A stretch of 64,000 nt of DNA from positions 186,001 through 250,000 of the forward strand of contig NZ_JACGXN010000002.1 of assembly GCF_014138285.1 (NCBI RefSeq). Reading direction: 5' to 3'. The notes under the pieces are model-generated. The model had not been told where the DNA came from, searched no databases, and was given only the letters and a program-made list of their open reading frames with translations. This stretch comes from Phyllobacterium myrsinacearum (GTDB lineage Bacteria > Pseudomonadota > Alphaproteobacteria > Rhizobiales > Rhizobiaceae). Positions 37,568 through 45,830 of the stretch are shown here, one piece after another; the first letter of the stretch is position 1; every line of letters begins with the position of its first letter. The position numbers and the translations under genes were made by a program.

Positions 37568-38980
37568 GTGAAGCCATTTGATGAGATGATCAAAACCGGC
37601 GGTCAGGTACGCCCGCCTTATGAACAACTGCAATGCTGGCTTGATACCCAGAACCCGGAAAGGTTTGCGCAGAAGGCGCGCGATGCAGAAAATGTCTTTC
37701 GCAAGACCGGGATTACCTTTGCCGTCTATGGCGATGAAGAAGCGGCAGAACGCCTGATCCCATTTGATATCATCCCGCGCATTATCACCGGAAATGAATG
37801 GCGACGCCTGTCGCAGGGTATCGAACAGCGCGTCATGGCCCTCAACGCATTTCTGGACGACATCTACCACCGTCAGGAAATTATCCGCGCTGGCCGCATC
37901 CCGAGGGAATTGTTCACCCACAACGATGCGTATCTGCCCGAGATGGTCGGCTTCCGGCCGCCCGGCAATGTCTATACCCACATCATCGGTGTCGACATCG
38001 TCAGAACAGAAGAAAACCAGTTCTACGTTCTCGAAGACAATGCGCGCACGCCATCCGGTGTTTCCTACATGCTGGAAAACCGCGAAACGATGATGCAGCT
38101 GTTTCCCGAGCTGTTCCAGCAGATCAAGGTGCGTCCCGTCGAAACCTACCCCAAACTGTTGCGGCAATCGCTGGCCGCCGTTGCCCCACCCGGTTGCAAC
38201 GGCACGCCGACCATCGCGGTCCTGACACCCGGCATCTACAATTCCGCCTATTTCGAACACGCATTTCTGGCGGACCAGATGGGTGTTGAACTCGTCGAGG
38301 GCAGCGACCTCAAGATCGAAAATGGCAAGGTGGTCATGCGCACCACGGAAGGTAATCGCGCCATCGATGTGCTCTACAGACGTGTCGATGATTCTTATCT
38401 CGATCCCCTCACCTTCCGGCGCGATTCAACGCTCGGTGTGGCCGGGATCATGGACGTCTACCGCTCGGGCAATATCACCATTGCCAATGCACCCGGAACG
38501 GGCATTGCCGACGACAAGGCGCTCTATTCCTATATGCCCGAGATTGTCGAGTTCTATACGGGGCGCAAGGCAATCCTGGAAAACGTCCCGACCCATCGCT
38601 GTTCCGAACCGGACACGTTGAAATACGTGCTGGAAAACCTTGCCGATCTTGTCGTCAAGGAGGTTCACGGTTCGGGCGGCTACGGCATGCTCGTCGGACC
38701 GGCGGCCACAAAGAAAGAGCGGGAAGATTTCGCGCTGAAGCTGAAGGCCAATCCGAAGAACTACATCGCCCAGCCGACACTCGCCCTGTCGACCACACCG
38801 ATCATGACGGAAAAGGGCCTGGCGCCGCGCCACGTTGATCTGCGTCCCTTCGTCCTCGTGTCCGATCGCATCCGCATCACGCCGGGCGGGCTGACACGGG
38901 TGGCATTGAAAGAGGGTTCACTTGTTGTCAATTCCAGTCAGGGAGGCGGGACAAAGGATACCTGGGTTCTGGACGACTGA
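37568..38980 (+). CDS. Circularly permuted ATP-grasp type 2 protein
   Basis: This 470-residue protein belongs to the circularly permuted ATP-grasp group (DUF404/DUF407), predicted peptide or amide-bond ligases. Recognisable segments are RIPRELFTHNDAYLPEM near residue 110, the EDNARTPSGVSYMLENR stretch near 155, and VHGSGGYGMLVGP near residue 365. It starts at a GTG at 37568, behind GAAGGGG; an ATG four bases earlier is in another frame and closes after five codons. It leads a four-gene operon with alpha-E, transglutaminase-like and Anbu genes. The product or target is unknown. Confidence 0.88.
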   Translation: MKPFDEMIKTGGQVRPPYEQLQCWLDTQNPERFAQKARDAENVFRKTGITFAVYGDEEAAERLIPFDIIPRIITGNEWRRLSQGIEQRVMALNAFLDDIYHRQEIIRAGRIPRELFTHNDAYLPEMVGFRPPGNVYTHIIGVDIVRTEENQFYVLEDNARTPSGVSYMLENRETMMQLFPELFQQIKVRPVETYPKLLRQSLAAVAPPGCNGTPTIAVLTPGIYNSAYFEHAFLADQMGVELVEGSDLKIENGKVVMRTTEGNRAIDVLYRRVDDSYLDPLTFRRDSTLGVAGIMDVYRSGNITIANAPGTGIADDKALYSYMPEIVEFYTGRKAILENVPTHRCSEPDTLKYVLENLADLVVKEVHGSGGYGMLVGPAATKKEREDFALKLKANPKNYIAQPTLALSTTPIMTEKGLAPRHVDLRPFVLVSDRIRITPGGLTRVALKEGSLVVNSSQGGGTKDTWVLDD

Positions 38981-39052
38981 AAAAGCCGAATGGGTCATGA
39001 GGGCTGCCAGAGACGGCCCCATCAATAAATAAAAGAGGGATACAACCAAAAC

Positions 39053-39994
39053 ATGCTTCTTGGTCGCACCGCGAATGGTCTCTACTGGATGTTCCGCTAT
39101 ATCGAGCGGGCAGAGAATATGGCACGCCTGATTGATGCCGGTTTGCGGATGGCTCTGACGAAAACCTCCGATGCGCCGGAGGAATGGTCATCGGTGTTGA
39201 TGAGTGCCGGTGTCAAGATCGGCTATGACGCAAAATACAGCGAATACAATGCCAGCCTTGTCTCCGATTTTCTGTTGCGCGATCTCGGTAACCCGTCGAG
39301 CGTAATGTCTTGCATCGAGACTGCCCGGTTTAATGCCCGCATGGTGCGCACCGCTCTGACGCGCGAAGCGTGGGAAAGCGTCAATGAAACCTGGATGATC
39401 CTGAAATCCACGCTTGCAACAGCCACTCCCGAGACGGATCTTCCGCGGGTTCTCGACCAGATCAAGCGTGAGACAGCCATTATTCGCGGCGCCTTCCACG
39501 GGACGATGCTGCGCAACGAGATTTTCAATTTTGCCCGCATCGGTACGTTCATCGAACGGGCAGACAATACGGCACGCATTCTCGACGTGAAATATTATGT
39601 GCTGTTGCCCTCGATTTCCTATGTCGGGACGACGCTCGATAATTTTCAGTGGGAGTCGATCCTGCGTTCGGTCTCGGCCCATCGCTCCTACCGCTGGGTC
39701 TATGACGTCGAATATAATCCGGTGAATATTGCGGATTATCTGATCCTCAACTCGCGCATGCCGCGATCCCTGAACTTCTGCTATTCGAATATCGTCGACA
39801 ATCTCAGATTTCTCGCCAATGATTACGGCAAGCGGCATGAGTGCCACGACATGTCGGAAAGCATCATGACAAGGCTCGAAAATAATGAAATTCGAACCAT
39901 TTTCGACAACGGCCTGCACGAATTTCTGAGTGACCTGATCTATCAGACAAACGGCCTAGGCAGTAAAATCGCCGAAGCGTACAATTTTGATTGA
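39053..39994 (+). CDS. Alpha-E domain protein
   Basis: This 313-residue, mostly alpha-helical protein carries the alpha-E (DUF403) domain, recognised by the N-terminal GRTANGLYWMFRYIERAENMAR segment and a second similar motif, GTFIERADNTARILD, near residue 163. Alpha-E proteins are almost always encoded next to circularly permuted ATP-grasp enzymes and transglutaminases and are thought to work with them, but the biochemical role is not known. It starts 72 bases after the ATP-grasp gene and ends 5 bases before the likely start of the next gene. Confidence 0.9.
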   Translation: MLLGRTANGLYWMFRYIERAENMARLIDAGLRMALTKTSDAPEEWSSVLMSAGVKIGYDAKYSEYNASLVSDFLLRDLGNPSSVMSCIETARFNARMVRTALTREAWESVNETWMILKSTLATATPETDLPRVLDQIKRETAIIRGAFHGTMLRNEIFNFARIGTFIERADNTARILDVKYYVLLPSISYVGTTLDNFQWESILRSVSAHRSYRWVYDVEYNPVNIADYLILNSRMPRSLNFCYSNIVDNLRFLANDYGKRHECHDMSESIMTRLENNEIRTIFDNGLHEFLSDLIYQTNGLGSKIAEAYNFD

Positions 39995-39999
39995 AAATC

Positions 40000-40797
40000 A
40001 TGCTTCTGACCATCAAGCACACATCCCGTTATCAGTATGACTATCCGGTGCAGTACGCCGTCCAGCGTCTGCGTCTGCAACCGTCAAGTTCCCCCGGGCA
40101 GAAGGTCATCGACTGGACTGTGGCGGTCGAAGGCGCTGAACAGGAAGCCAGTTACCGCGATGGTTACGGCAACAGGACCCAACTTGTTCGGCTTGATCGC
40201 GACGCGAAAGAGCTCGTCATCGAGGCGACCGGCCAGGTGGAAACCGAAGACCGTTCGGGTGTTCTCGGCAAGGTCTATAATTTCATGCCAACATGGCTGT
40301 ACGAGCGCGAAACGGAGCTGACGAAGCCGGGAGATGCTGTGAGGCAACTGGCAGCAAGCCTCAAGGTGACCGATGACAAGCTGGCAGTGATGCACGAGCT
40401 TATGAGCACGCTGCACCAGGTTGTCGCTTACACGCCGGGAACCACCAATATCACAACGACTGCCGAAGAAGCGCTCACCCTTGGTGCTGGCGTCTGTCAG
40501 GACCACACGCATGTATTCCTCGCAGTGGCCCGCACTCTCAAAATCCCTGCCCGCTATGTCTCGGGCTACCTGATGCTGCTCGACAGCATCGAACAGACTG
40601 CCACCCATGCCTGGGCGGAAGCCCACATTGACGGGCTGGGTTGGGTCGGGTTCGACGCCGCCAATGACATATGCCCGAACGAGCATTATGTCCGCATCGC
40701 CTGTGGTCTCGACTACAATGAAGCAGCGCCAATTTCCGGTATGCGCTTTGGTCCGGGCATGGAATCACTTGCCGTAGACCTCAATGTAGAGCAGTAA
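40000..40797 (+). CDS. Transglutaminase-like protein
   Basis: This 265-residue protein has an N-terminal beta-rich domain (about residues 1-90) and a transglutaminase-like cysteine protease core. The catalytic triad is visible as the cysteine in GVCQDHTHVF near 165, the histidine in THAWAE near 205, and the aspartate in FDAAND near residue 222. Proteins of this group in ATP-grasp operons are predicted peptidases that may reverse or trim the ligase product. I chose the ATG at 40000; a TTG three codons earlier overlaps the previous stop codon. It lies between the alpha-E and Anbu genes. Confidence 0.88.
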   Translation: MLLTIKHTSRYQYDYPVQYAVQRLRLQPSSSPGQKVIDWTVAVEGAEQEASYRDGYGNRTQLVRLDRDAKELVIEATGQVETEDRSGVLGKVYNFMPTWLYERETELTKPGDAVRQLAASLKVTDDKLAVMHELMSTLHQVVAYTPGTTNITTTAEEALTLGAGVCQDHTHVFLAVARTLKIPARYVSGYLMLLDSIEQTATHAWAEAHIDGLGWVGFDAANDICPNEHYVRIACGLDYNEAAPISGMRFGPGMESLAVDLNVEQ

Positions 40798-40829
40798 TCG
40801 CCGAGATTTTTTAGAATTCGGGATTCGCT

Positions 40830-41561
40830 ATGACCTATTGTGTCGGGCTTAAATTGGATCGTGGTCTTGTGTTCATGTCGGACACCAGAACAAATGCCGG
40901 CGTCGACAACATCTCCACCTTCAAGAAGATGTATACGTGGTCGAAGCCCGGTGATCGCGTGATCACGCTTTTATCTGCAGGCAACCTTGCCACGACGCAG
41001 ACCGTGATCAGCATTCTCAATGAGCGCACAAAAATCCCATCCGAGCGAGCGCCATCCATCTTCGATATGCCGTCGATGTTCCAGACGGCGCGGCTGATTG
41101 GAGACACGATCAAGAGCGTTATTCATGACGTGGATTCCGATGGGCAGCGTGCCGATTCATTCGGTGCATCCATCATTCTCGGCGGCCAGATCAAGGGCGG
41201 TGAGCCGCGCCTGTTCCTCATCTATCCCGAGGGTAATTTCATTGAATCATCCCCGGATACACCGTTCTTCCAGATCGGCGAGCACAAATATGGCAAGCCG
41301 ATTATCGTGCGCTCCTACGATCCGGCCATGACGTTTGAAGAAGCCACAAAGCTGTTGTTCGTCTCGTTCGATTCCACGCTGAAATCCAACCTGTCGGTCG
41401 GATTGCCGCTGGATATGCAGTTTTACGAAGTGGATACTCTCAAGCTGGGGTTTCAAAAGCGCATCGAACGCAACGACCCCTACTATGAAGCCATCTCAGA
41501 AGGCTGGTCGCAGGCACTGAAACTCGCATTCCAAAGCCTGCCGACATTCAAGATGGATTAG
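40830..41561 (+). CDS. Anbu-type proteasome-like peptidase
   Basis: This 243-residue protein is an Ntn hydrolase of the Anbu (ancestral beta subunit) type, related to HslV and the proteasome. The start reads MTYCVGL, so removal of Met exposes a threonine nucleophile at residue 2. SDTRTNAG near residue 17 and STFKKM near residue 29 supply the usual Asp and Lys. Unlike HslV there is no unfoldase gene next to it. Co-occurrence with circularly permuted ATP-grasp, alpha-E and transglutaminase genes is the known context of Anbu. The substrate remains unknown. Confidence 0.88.
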   Translation: MTYCVGLKLDRGLVFMSDTRTNAGVDNISTFKKMYTWSKPGDRVITLLSAGNLATTQTVISILNERTKIPSERAPSIFDMPSMFQTARLIGDTIKSVIHDVDSDGQRADSFGASIILGGQIKGGEPRLFLIYPEGNFIESSPDTPFFQIGEHKYGKPIIVRSYDPAMTFEEATKLLFVSFDSTLKSNLSVGLPLDMQFYEVDTLKLGFQKRIERNDPYYEAISEGWSQALKLAFQSLPTFKMD

Positions 41562-41610
41562 TTGCAGACCGCACTCGTCAGCGTTCTGGGAAGTTCCGTT
41601 GCAGGTATAG

Positions 41611-41735
41611 CGTGCGTGGTTCGACAAGCTCACCATGAGGGAGAATGAGGATTGCAGGGAGTCAGGTTCTGCAACCTCTGTGATTGGCATTGCAGCATCT
41701 CTCTCCCTCATGGTGAGCCTGTCGAACCACGCACC
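41611..41735. repeat. Interspersed palindromic repeat, copy 2
   Basis: The left arm (GTGCGTGGTTCGACAAGCTC) and right arm are inverted copies, with CACCATGAGGGAGA and its complement inside them. This matches the copy at 25655-25796, while the centre differs more. It lies 50 bases after the Anbu stop codon. Confidence 0.8.
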
Positions 41736-41842
41736 CGAGGTTTTGCAGCCATCAATGCACAAACTGATGCCCCTAACCCCTTTCACCCACTTCGCTTTCC
41801 CACTATGGTCCATGATGAGACTGGTCGAGACGGATCGGTCTT

Positions 41843-42013
41843 GGGGCTTGATAACCCCTCGAGGGCGGCGTTGTGCTGCCGTACAAATGCACTTCCCGGT
41901 CTTATGGTCGGGGAGGCCTTCGCGTATGTTCAGGGGGCAACCCTAAAGGCGAAGGCGCTCTCCCTCGAGAGTTATCAACTCCCCGGTCACCAGAGGCTAA
42001 ACCTCGGGTGACC
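41843..42013 (+). ncRNA. Candidate structured RNA of unknown class
   Basis: A long outer stem pairs 41843-41865 with 41962-41984 (about 20 of 23 positions). Inside it are three hairpins: CGGC/GCCG at 41866-41881, CTTCCCG/CGGGGAG at 41892-41915, and GCCTTCGC/GCGAAGGC at 41916-41956. A fourth hairpin follows, GGTCACC/GGTGACC at 41985-42013, with an inner GAGG/CCTC pair. It ends 31 bases before a small membrane protein gene, so it may be a stand-alone RNA or a leader. It did not match tmRNA, 6S, SRP, RNase P or a riboswitch that I know. The strand is not certain. Confidence 0.55.
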
Positions 42014-42044
42014 ACTTTCCTCAAGGCAAGAAAGGGAGTGCGGC

Positions 42045-42371
42045 ATGAACGACTACAATTTCTGGCAGGATTTTTTCGATACATACCAGTCATTGTCGGA
42101 CTGGCTCAAAATTCTATGGCTGATCGTTCCGCTCGCCTTCGTGCTAGGGCTGGTAGCATTGACCATGCGGTTTCGCATCGAGAGTAAGCGAGCGGAAAAA
42201 AGGTTGGATGGGGAGTTGGTCTATTCGCTCCACCGCGATGCGCATAACCGGATTCACATTGTCAGCCATGTCGGGCGTGTGGGGCATAACCCATCGCTGC
42301 TTTTTCTCGATCAGGGCGACAGGCACTCCTTTGAACACCAGCAGATCGAACCGCCACCTATAAACCGGTAG
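42045..42371 (+). CDS. Small membrane protein of unknown function
   Basis: This 108-residue protein has one clear membrane helix (about residues 20-42, SDWLKILWLIVPLAFVLGLVALTM), a basic stretch after it (RIESKRAEKR), and a soluble tail. The ATG at 42045 follows GGGAGTGCGGC, a fair ribosome binding site. No domain was recognised, and the last 30 residues look less ordered than the first 70. It lies directly after the structured RNA candidate, which could act as its leader. I believe it is a real gene because of its start signal and membrane helix, but the function is unknown. Confidence 0.6.
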   Translation: MNDYNFWQDFFDTYQSLSDWLKILWLIVPLAFVLGLVALTMRFRIESKRAEKRLDGELVYSLHRDAHNRIHIVSHVGRVGHNPSLLFLDQGDRHSFEHQQIEPPPINR

Positions 42372-42416
42372 CTCTGGAGTGCCTTATCTGCGGTGCGATC
42401 CTGTAAGCTCAGGAAT

Positions 42417-42453
42417 CTCACCATGAGTCCGTGGTTCGACAGGGTTTTGCAGT
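42417..42453. repeat. Fragment of the interspersed repeat
   Basis: CTCACCATGAG and GTGGTTCGACA, two pieces of the repeat at 41611-41735, occur here close together in rearranged order, followed by GGGTTTTGCAG. Confidence 0.5.
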
Positions 42454-42486
42454 CAATGAATACCCACCACCCACCAAACCAATAAC

Positions 42487-44403
42487 TCAGAGCTTTGCAG
42501 TTGTCTGCGTAACGGCGGCCTGGCGCACGGCCGTCGTCTTGACGATGGCCTTTTCCATGTAGAGATCGCGCTGATAGACGTCATCGAAGTACTGAATGGC
42601 GCCCGTCTTGGCATCCGGCCATGCGGTGAAATACGAGACATAAACCGGCAGCTGGTCCTTGACCCGGACGCTGCGTTCATTCTTGCCGAAATACTGGTTC
42701 AGATCCTCGACCGGTACACCAAGCACGGCAGCAGCCATGTCACGCGGACGCTCCAGGCGGATACAACCATGGCTCAACGCACGCATATCCCGTTTGAAAT
42801 AGGATTTCGCCGGCGTGTCATGCATGTAGATATCATGGCTGTTCGGGAACAGGATTTTCAGCTCGCCCAATGCATTGTCGAGGCTTGGCTTCTGGCGAAG
42901 ACCAACACCGCCGCCACTGGAAGCAACCTGTGCCCAGTCGACCGAACTTGACGGAATAACGCGGCCGGACTTGTCATAGACCTCGTAACCGCTGTTCTCG
43001 AGATAGGACGGATTGGCCAGAATTTTCGGCATCATCTCGTTGAGGATGATTGACCGTGGGACGCCCCAGGATGGATTGAACACGACGGTCTGGATCGTAT
43101 TGTCGAAGAAATAGGTTTGGTTGGTCGGCGAACCAACCACGATGTTCATCGCCAGCTTTTCCGTGTTGTCGTCAAAATATTGCGCGCGATAGGCTGGCTG
43201 GTTGATGAATACATAACGCTTGCCGAAATCGTGCGGCAGCCAGCGCAGGCGCTCCATGGAATAGAGAATACGGTCACGCTTGGAGCTGTTCGTCTCCCCC
43301 TGAAGGGAACTGATGGTGTCCCGGCCAATCACACCATCCGGCCTTTTGCCCTGACTGGTCTGAAAATCCTTGATCGCTTCAACAAGACTTTCGTCATAAA
43401 CCGTCGCGGTTTCATGAGCCTGCAAAACGGCTTCGTGTTTGCCAAGAAAATCCTGCGGCGCCTTTGCCTTGATCAGCGCAACGACATTACGAATCTCAGG
43501 GTTTTCTTCGCCCGGACGGATCATGGTGCCGGATGCAACGCGCACGCTCGGCTCGGAGCTGTCTCCGCCAAGTGCATGCAAATTCTGTTTCAGCTCCGCA
43601 TACCATTTGTTCTGCGGCTCGAAGCTCTTCAGCAGCGCAGCGGCATCACTGGTCGATGCAAACTGCTCGATAACCGCACGCGGCTTGACCCGGTCAACGG
43701 CAAAATCATGAAAACCGCTGAGCCGGTTAGGGTTGATACGTCCGTCGCCCTGATCCATCGCATAGCGCAGCGCCCGAGCCGACATGGTGAGTTCAAAATC
43801 AGCCAATTCCTTGAGGCGCGCCGGGATATCAGCTCGGTCATAGTCGTCGCTTGGCAGCTTGACGGCGTAATCCTTTGGATCGAGGCCATCCTCACCCGCC
43901 GCGTTCAACACTGCCGCAACCGCTTTGGCCTTGGCAGAGACGTCATAGGATGCAGTCCAGATTGGCTGCTGCTTCGTTGCGTAGTAGGCAACGATGGCAT
44001 CCGCTATGTCCTTCTCAGCAAGAATGTGCGCTTCCTTGATCTGCTCGATCTTCAAGCCAAACTGCTCAAGCGGAATCTGCGTTGCAGAATCGGCGGGATG
44101 ATTTGCCGAAGCAGTGAGTTGAGGATCAATCTTGGAAAAATCGACCTGAACCAATCCATCAGGCTTGTAGTCATAATTCTTCGGCGCAGTTACCGTCACG
44201 CGCTTGATCGGTGCCGCGCGGGCCACGGGTTGCTGCCTGGGAAGATCAGGCTTCGGCGGATAGACTGGCTGTGACTGTACGCGGCGGCTTCCAAACAGGA
44301 AATCCATCAGATTGTCGGCGGCCAATGCCGGAGACATGGAAATGGCTGTTGCTGACAACATCGCAGCCACAAAAATCGCATGTTTTTTCGAATAGGAATT
44401 CAT
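42487..44403 (-). CDS. L,D-transpeptidase, large YcbB/LdtD type
   Basis: This 638-residue exported enzyme has a signal peptide (about residues 1-29), a long N-terminal scaffold region, and a peptidoglycan-binding-type segment near residue 360 (FQTSQGKRPDGVIGRDTI). The YkuD catalytic domain shows the active-site SHGCIRLERP near residue 545. It should form 3-3 cross-links in peptidoglycan or attach proteins to it in the periplasm. The ATG at 44403 opens the signal peptide; the frame extends 16 codons upstream without support. A second, smaller L,D-transpeptidase gene is divergent from it. Confidence 0.92.
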   Translation of the reverse strand: MNSYSKKHAIFVAAMLSATAISMSPALAADNLMDFLFGSRRVQSQPVYPPKPDLPRQQPVARAAPIKRVTVTAPKNYDYKPDGLVQVDFSKIDPQLTASANHPADSATQIPLEQFGLKIEQIKEAHILAEKDIADAIVAYYATKQQPIWTASYDVSAKAKAVAAVLNAAGEDGLDPKDYAVKLPSDDYDRADIPARLKELADFELTMSARALRYAMDQGDGRINPNRLSGFHDFAVDRVKPRAVIEQFASTSDAAALLKSFEPQNKWYAELKQNLHALGGDSSEPSVRVASGTMIRPGEENPEIRNVVALIKAKAPQDFLGKHEAVLQAHETATVYDESLVEAIKDFQTSQGKRPDGVIGRDTISSLQGETNSSKRDRILYSMERLRWLPHDFGKRYVFINQPAYRAQYFDDNTEKLAMNIVVGSPTNQTYFFDNTIQTVVFNPSWGVPRSIILNEMMPKILANPSYLENSGYEVYDKSGRVIPSSSVDWAQVASSGGGVGLRQKPSLDNALGELKILFPNSHDIYMHDTPAKSYFKRDMRALSHGCIRLERPRDMAAAVLGVPVEDLNQYFGKNERSVRVKDQLPVYVSYFTAWPDAKTGAIQYFDDVYQRDLYMEKAIVKTTAVRQAAVTQTTAKL

Positions 44404-44697
44404 GATGCTCGCCCAGATGGTACAGTCACGCCCGCAATGAATGCAGGCCACGAATGGTGATTCACAGCCAGTTTCGTCTCATCCTATTTACAATCTTTTA
44501 ACAATAACCCGCCCCCTCGATTTATATTCGCACACACCGCTTGAGCACCACGACGACGGCTTTTGGCTCATTTAACGCGATTCACCACAACTTTCATGGC
44601 GATTCGAACATCAAAGCCTTGACCAAATCAATTCTTTTGCAAACCATGCAATAATGTCACAGATCAAGTGACTCGAAACATTGAATTGGGGGATTCG

Positions 44698-45306
44698 ATG
44701 CACAAATATTTCAAAGTAACTTTACTGTTGTTCACCATAGCATGGATAAGTACTTTGAGCACACCTGCAAGTGCAGGTGATAGTCTTCTGAAGAAAATAT
44801 TTCTCGCGGGGAAACCGGAGCGCGCGCAGGGAAAGTTTCCCTCAGACCGCTCACCCATACCGCGCCAATATGTCTCTTTTTCCGAAAGCTATACACCCGG
44901 AACCATCGTCATCAACACGCGGGAGCGCAGGCTCTACCACGTGACAGAACCCGGACGGGCCATGGCCTATGGCATCGGTGTAGGCCGCGATGGTTTTACC
45001 TGGAGCGGCACGAACCGGATTTCGCGCAAGGCAGAATGGCCGGGATGGACGCCGCCAAACATCATGCGAGCGCGTGAAGCCAGGAAAGGCCGCATTCTCC
45101 CCGCCTACATGGCTGGTGGACCGGGCAATCCGCTCGGCGCTCGGGCAATGTATCTCGGTTCAAGCATGTACCGTATTCACGGTACCAACCAGCCGTGGAC
45201 CATCGGGCAGGCCATGTCGTCCGGGTGCATTCGGATGGCCAATGACGATGTGAAAAATCTCTACGACCAAGTCGGCATCGGCACCAGGGTGGTGGTTCTC
45301 AGATGA
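44698..45306 (+). CDS. L,D-transpeptidase, small ErfK/YbiS type
   Basis: This 202-residue protein has an N-terminal signal peptide ending near PASAG (about residue 23) and a YkuD domain. The active-site sequence is HGTNQPWTIGQAMSSGCIRM near residue 160, with the expected His, Ser, Cys and Arg. It is predicted to remodel peptidoglycan in the periplasm or link outer-membrane proteins to it, as described for related enzymes in Brucella and Agrobacterium. The ATG at 44698 follows TTGGGGGATTCG. It is divergent from the larger L,D-transpeptidase gene, with 294 bases between the starts. Confidence 0.92.
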   Translation: MHKYFKVTLLLFTIAWISTLSTPASAGDSLLKKIFLAGKPERAQGKFPSDRSPIPRQYVSFSESYTPGTIVINTRERRLYHVTEPGRAMAYGIGVGRDGFTWSGTNRISRKAEWPGWTPPNIMRAREARKGRILPAYMAGGPGNPLGARAMYLGSSMYRIHGTNQPWTIGQAMSSGCIRMANDDVKNLYDQVGIGTRVVVLR

Positions 45307-45309
45307 GGT

Positions 45310-45690
45310 TCAGTGACGGTGGCGGGTCAAGACGGGCTCGCGGCCTAAACCCTTGGCCGCCAGTTCATCGAGATAGGCCTGCCAGCGCTCGTCCCGGTTG
45401 CGGCCAAGATCGATCAGGTAATCCCAGCTGAACAAGCCGGTATCGTGCATGTCATCGAAGGTGATGCGCACTGCATAGTTGCCGATGGGTTCCATCTTGG
45501 CAATTTCGACGTTCATCTTGCCCGGAACCGTTACACGCTGTTCGGGCGAATGCCCCTGCACTTCCGCCGATGGTGACGCCACACGCAGCAATTCCGCGCT
45601 CAAAGTATAGGTTTCACCCGTATCGAATGCGATCGTCAGCGAACGGCGGTCCTTGCTTACGCGCAATTCCTTGGGCCAGGCGGTGGTCAT
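45310..45690 (-). CDS. DUF971 domain protein (gamma-butyrobetaine hydroxylase N-terminal-like)
   Basis: This 126-residue protein is made of a DUF971 domain, the same fold as the N-terminal domain of gamma-butyrobetaine hydroxylase. The family pattern is seen in WPKELRVSKDRRSLTIAF at the start and FDDMHDTGLFSWDYLIDLG near residue 80. Some relatives are linked to iron-sulfur cluster maturation, but this member's role is unknown. The ATG at 45690, with GGAG upstream, was chosen over starts 21 codons earlier. It ends 3 bases from the convergent L,D-transpeptidase. Confidence 0.85.
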   Translation of the reverse strand: MTTAWPKELRVSKDRRSLTIAFDTGETYTLSAELLRVASPSAEVQGHSPEQRVTVPGKMNVEIAKMEPIGNYAVRITFDDMHDTGLFSWDYLIDLGRNRDERWQAYLDELAAKGLGREPVLTRHRH

Positions 45691-45814
45691 GGCAGATGCT
45701 CCTTTGTGTGACGTCTTGTCTATCCGCATGGTCATAGGGTCGCAAGTGAACAATCCCCACCTGCTATAACCCTATAGTGACTAGACAATATCAGGTCGCC
45801 ACCCTATCTCTTCT

Positions 45815-45830
45815 GGAGGAGGTTTGCTTG
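45815..45830 (+). promoter_or_regulatory. Strong ribosome binding site fixing a TTG start for moaA
   Basis: GGAGGAGG at 45815-45822 lies 5 bases before TTG at 45828. A GTG at 45777 and an ATG at 45873 in the same frame have no comparable signal. Confidence 0.7.

Noticed and set aside
37564-37581. ATG at 37564 as start of the ATP-grasp gene
   Set aside because: It is in another frame and meets a stop after five codons; the GTG at 37568 opens the long frame.
41635-42011. Open frames across the repeat and the structured RNA region
   Set aside because: Their translations are basic and low in hydrophobic content, and they follow the stems on both strands, so they are more likely artefacts of the structured sequence.
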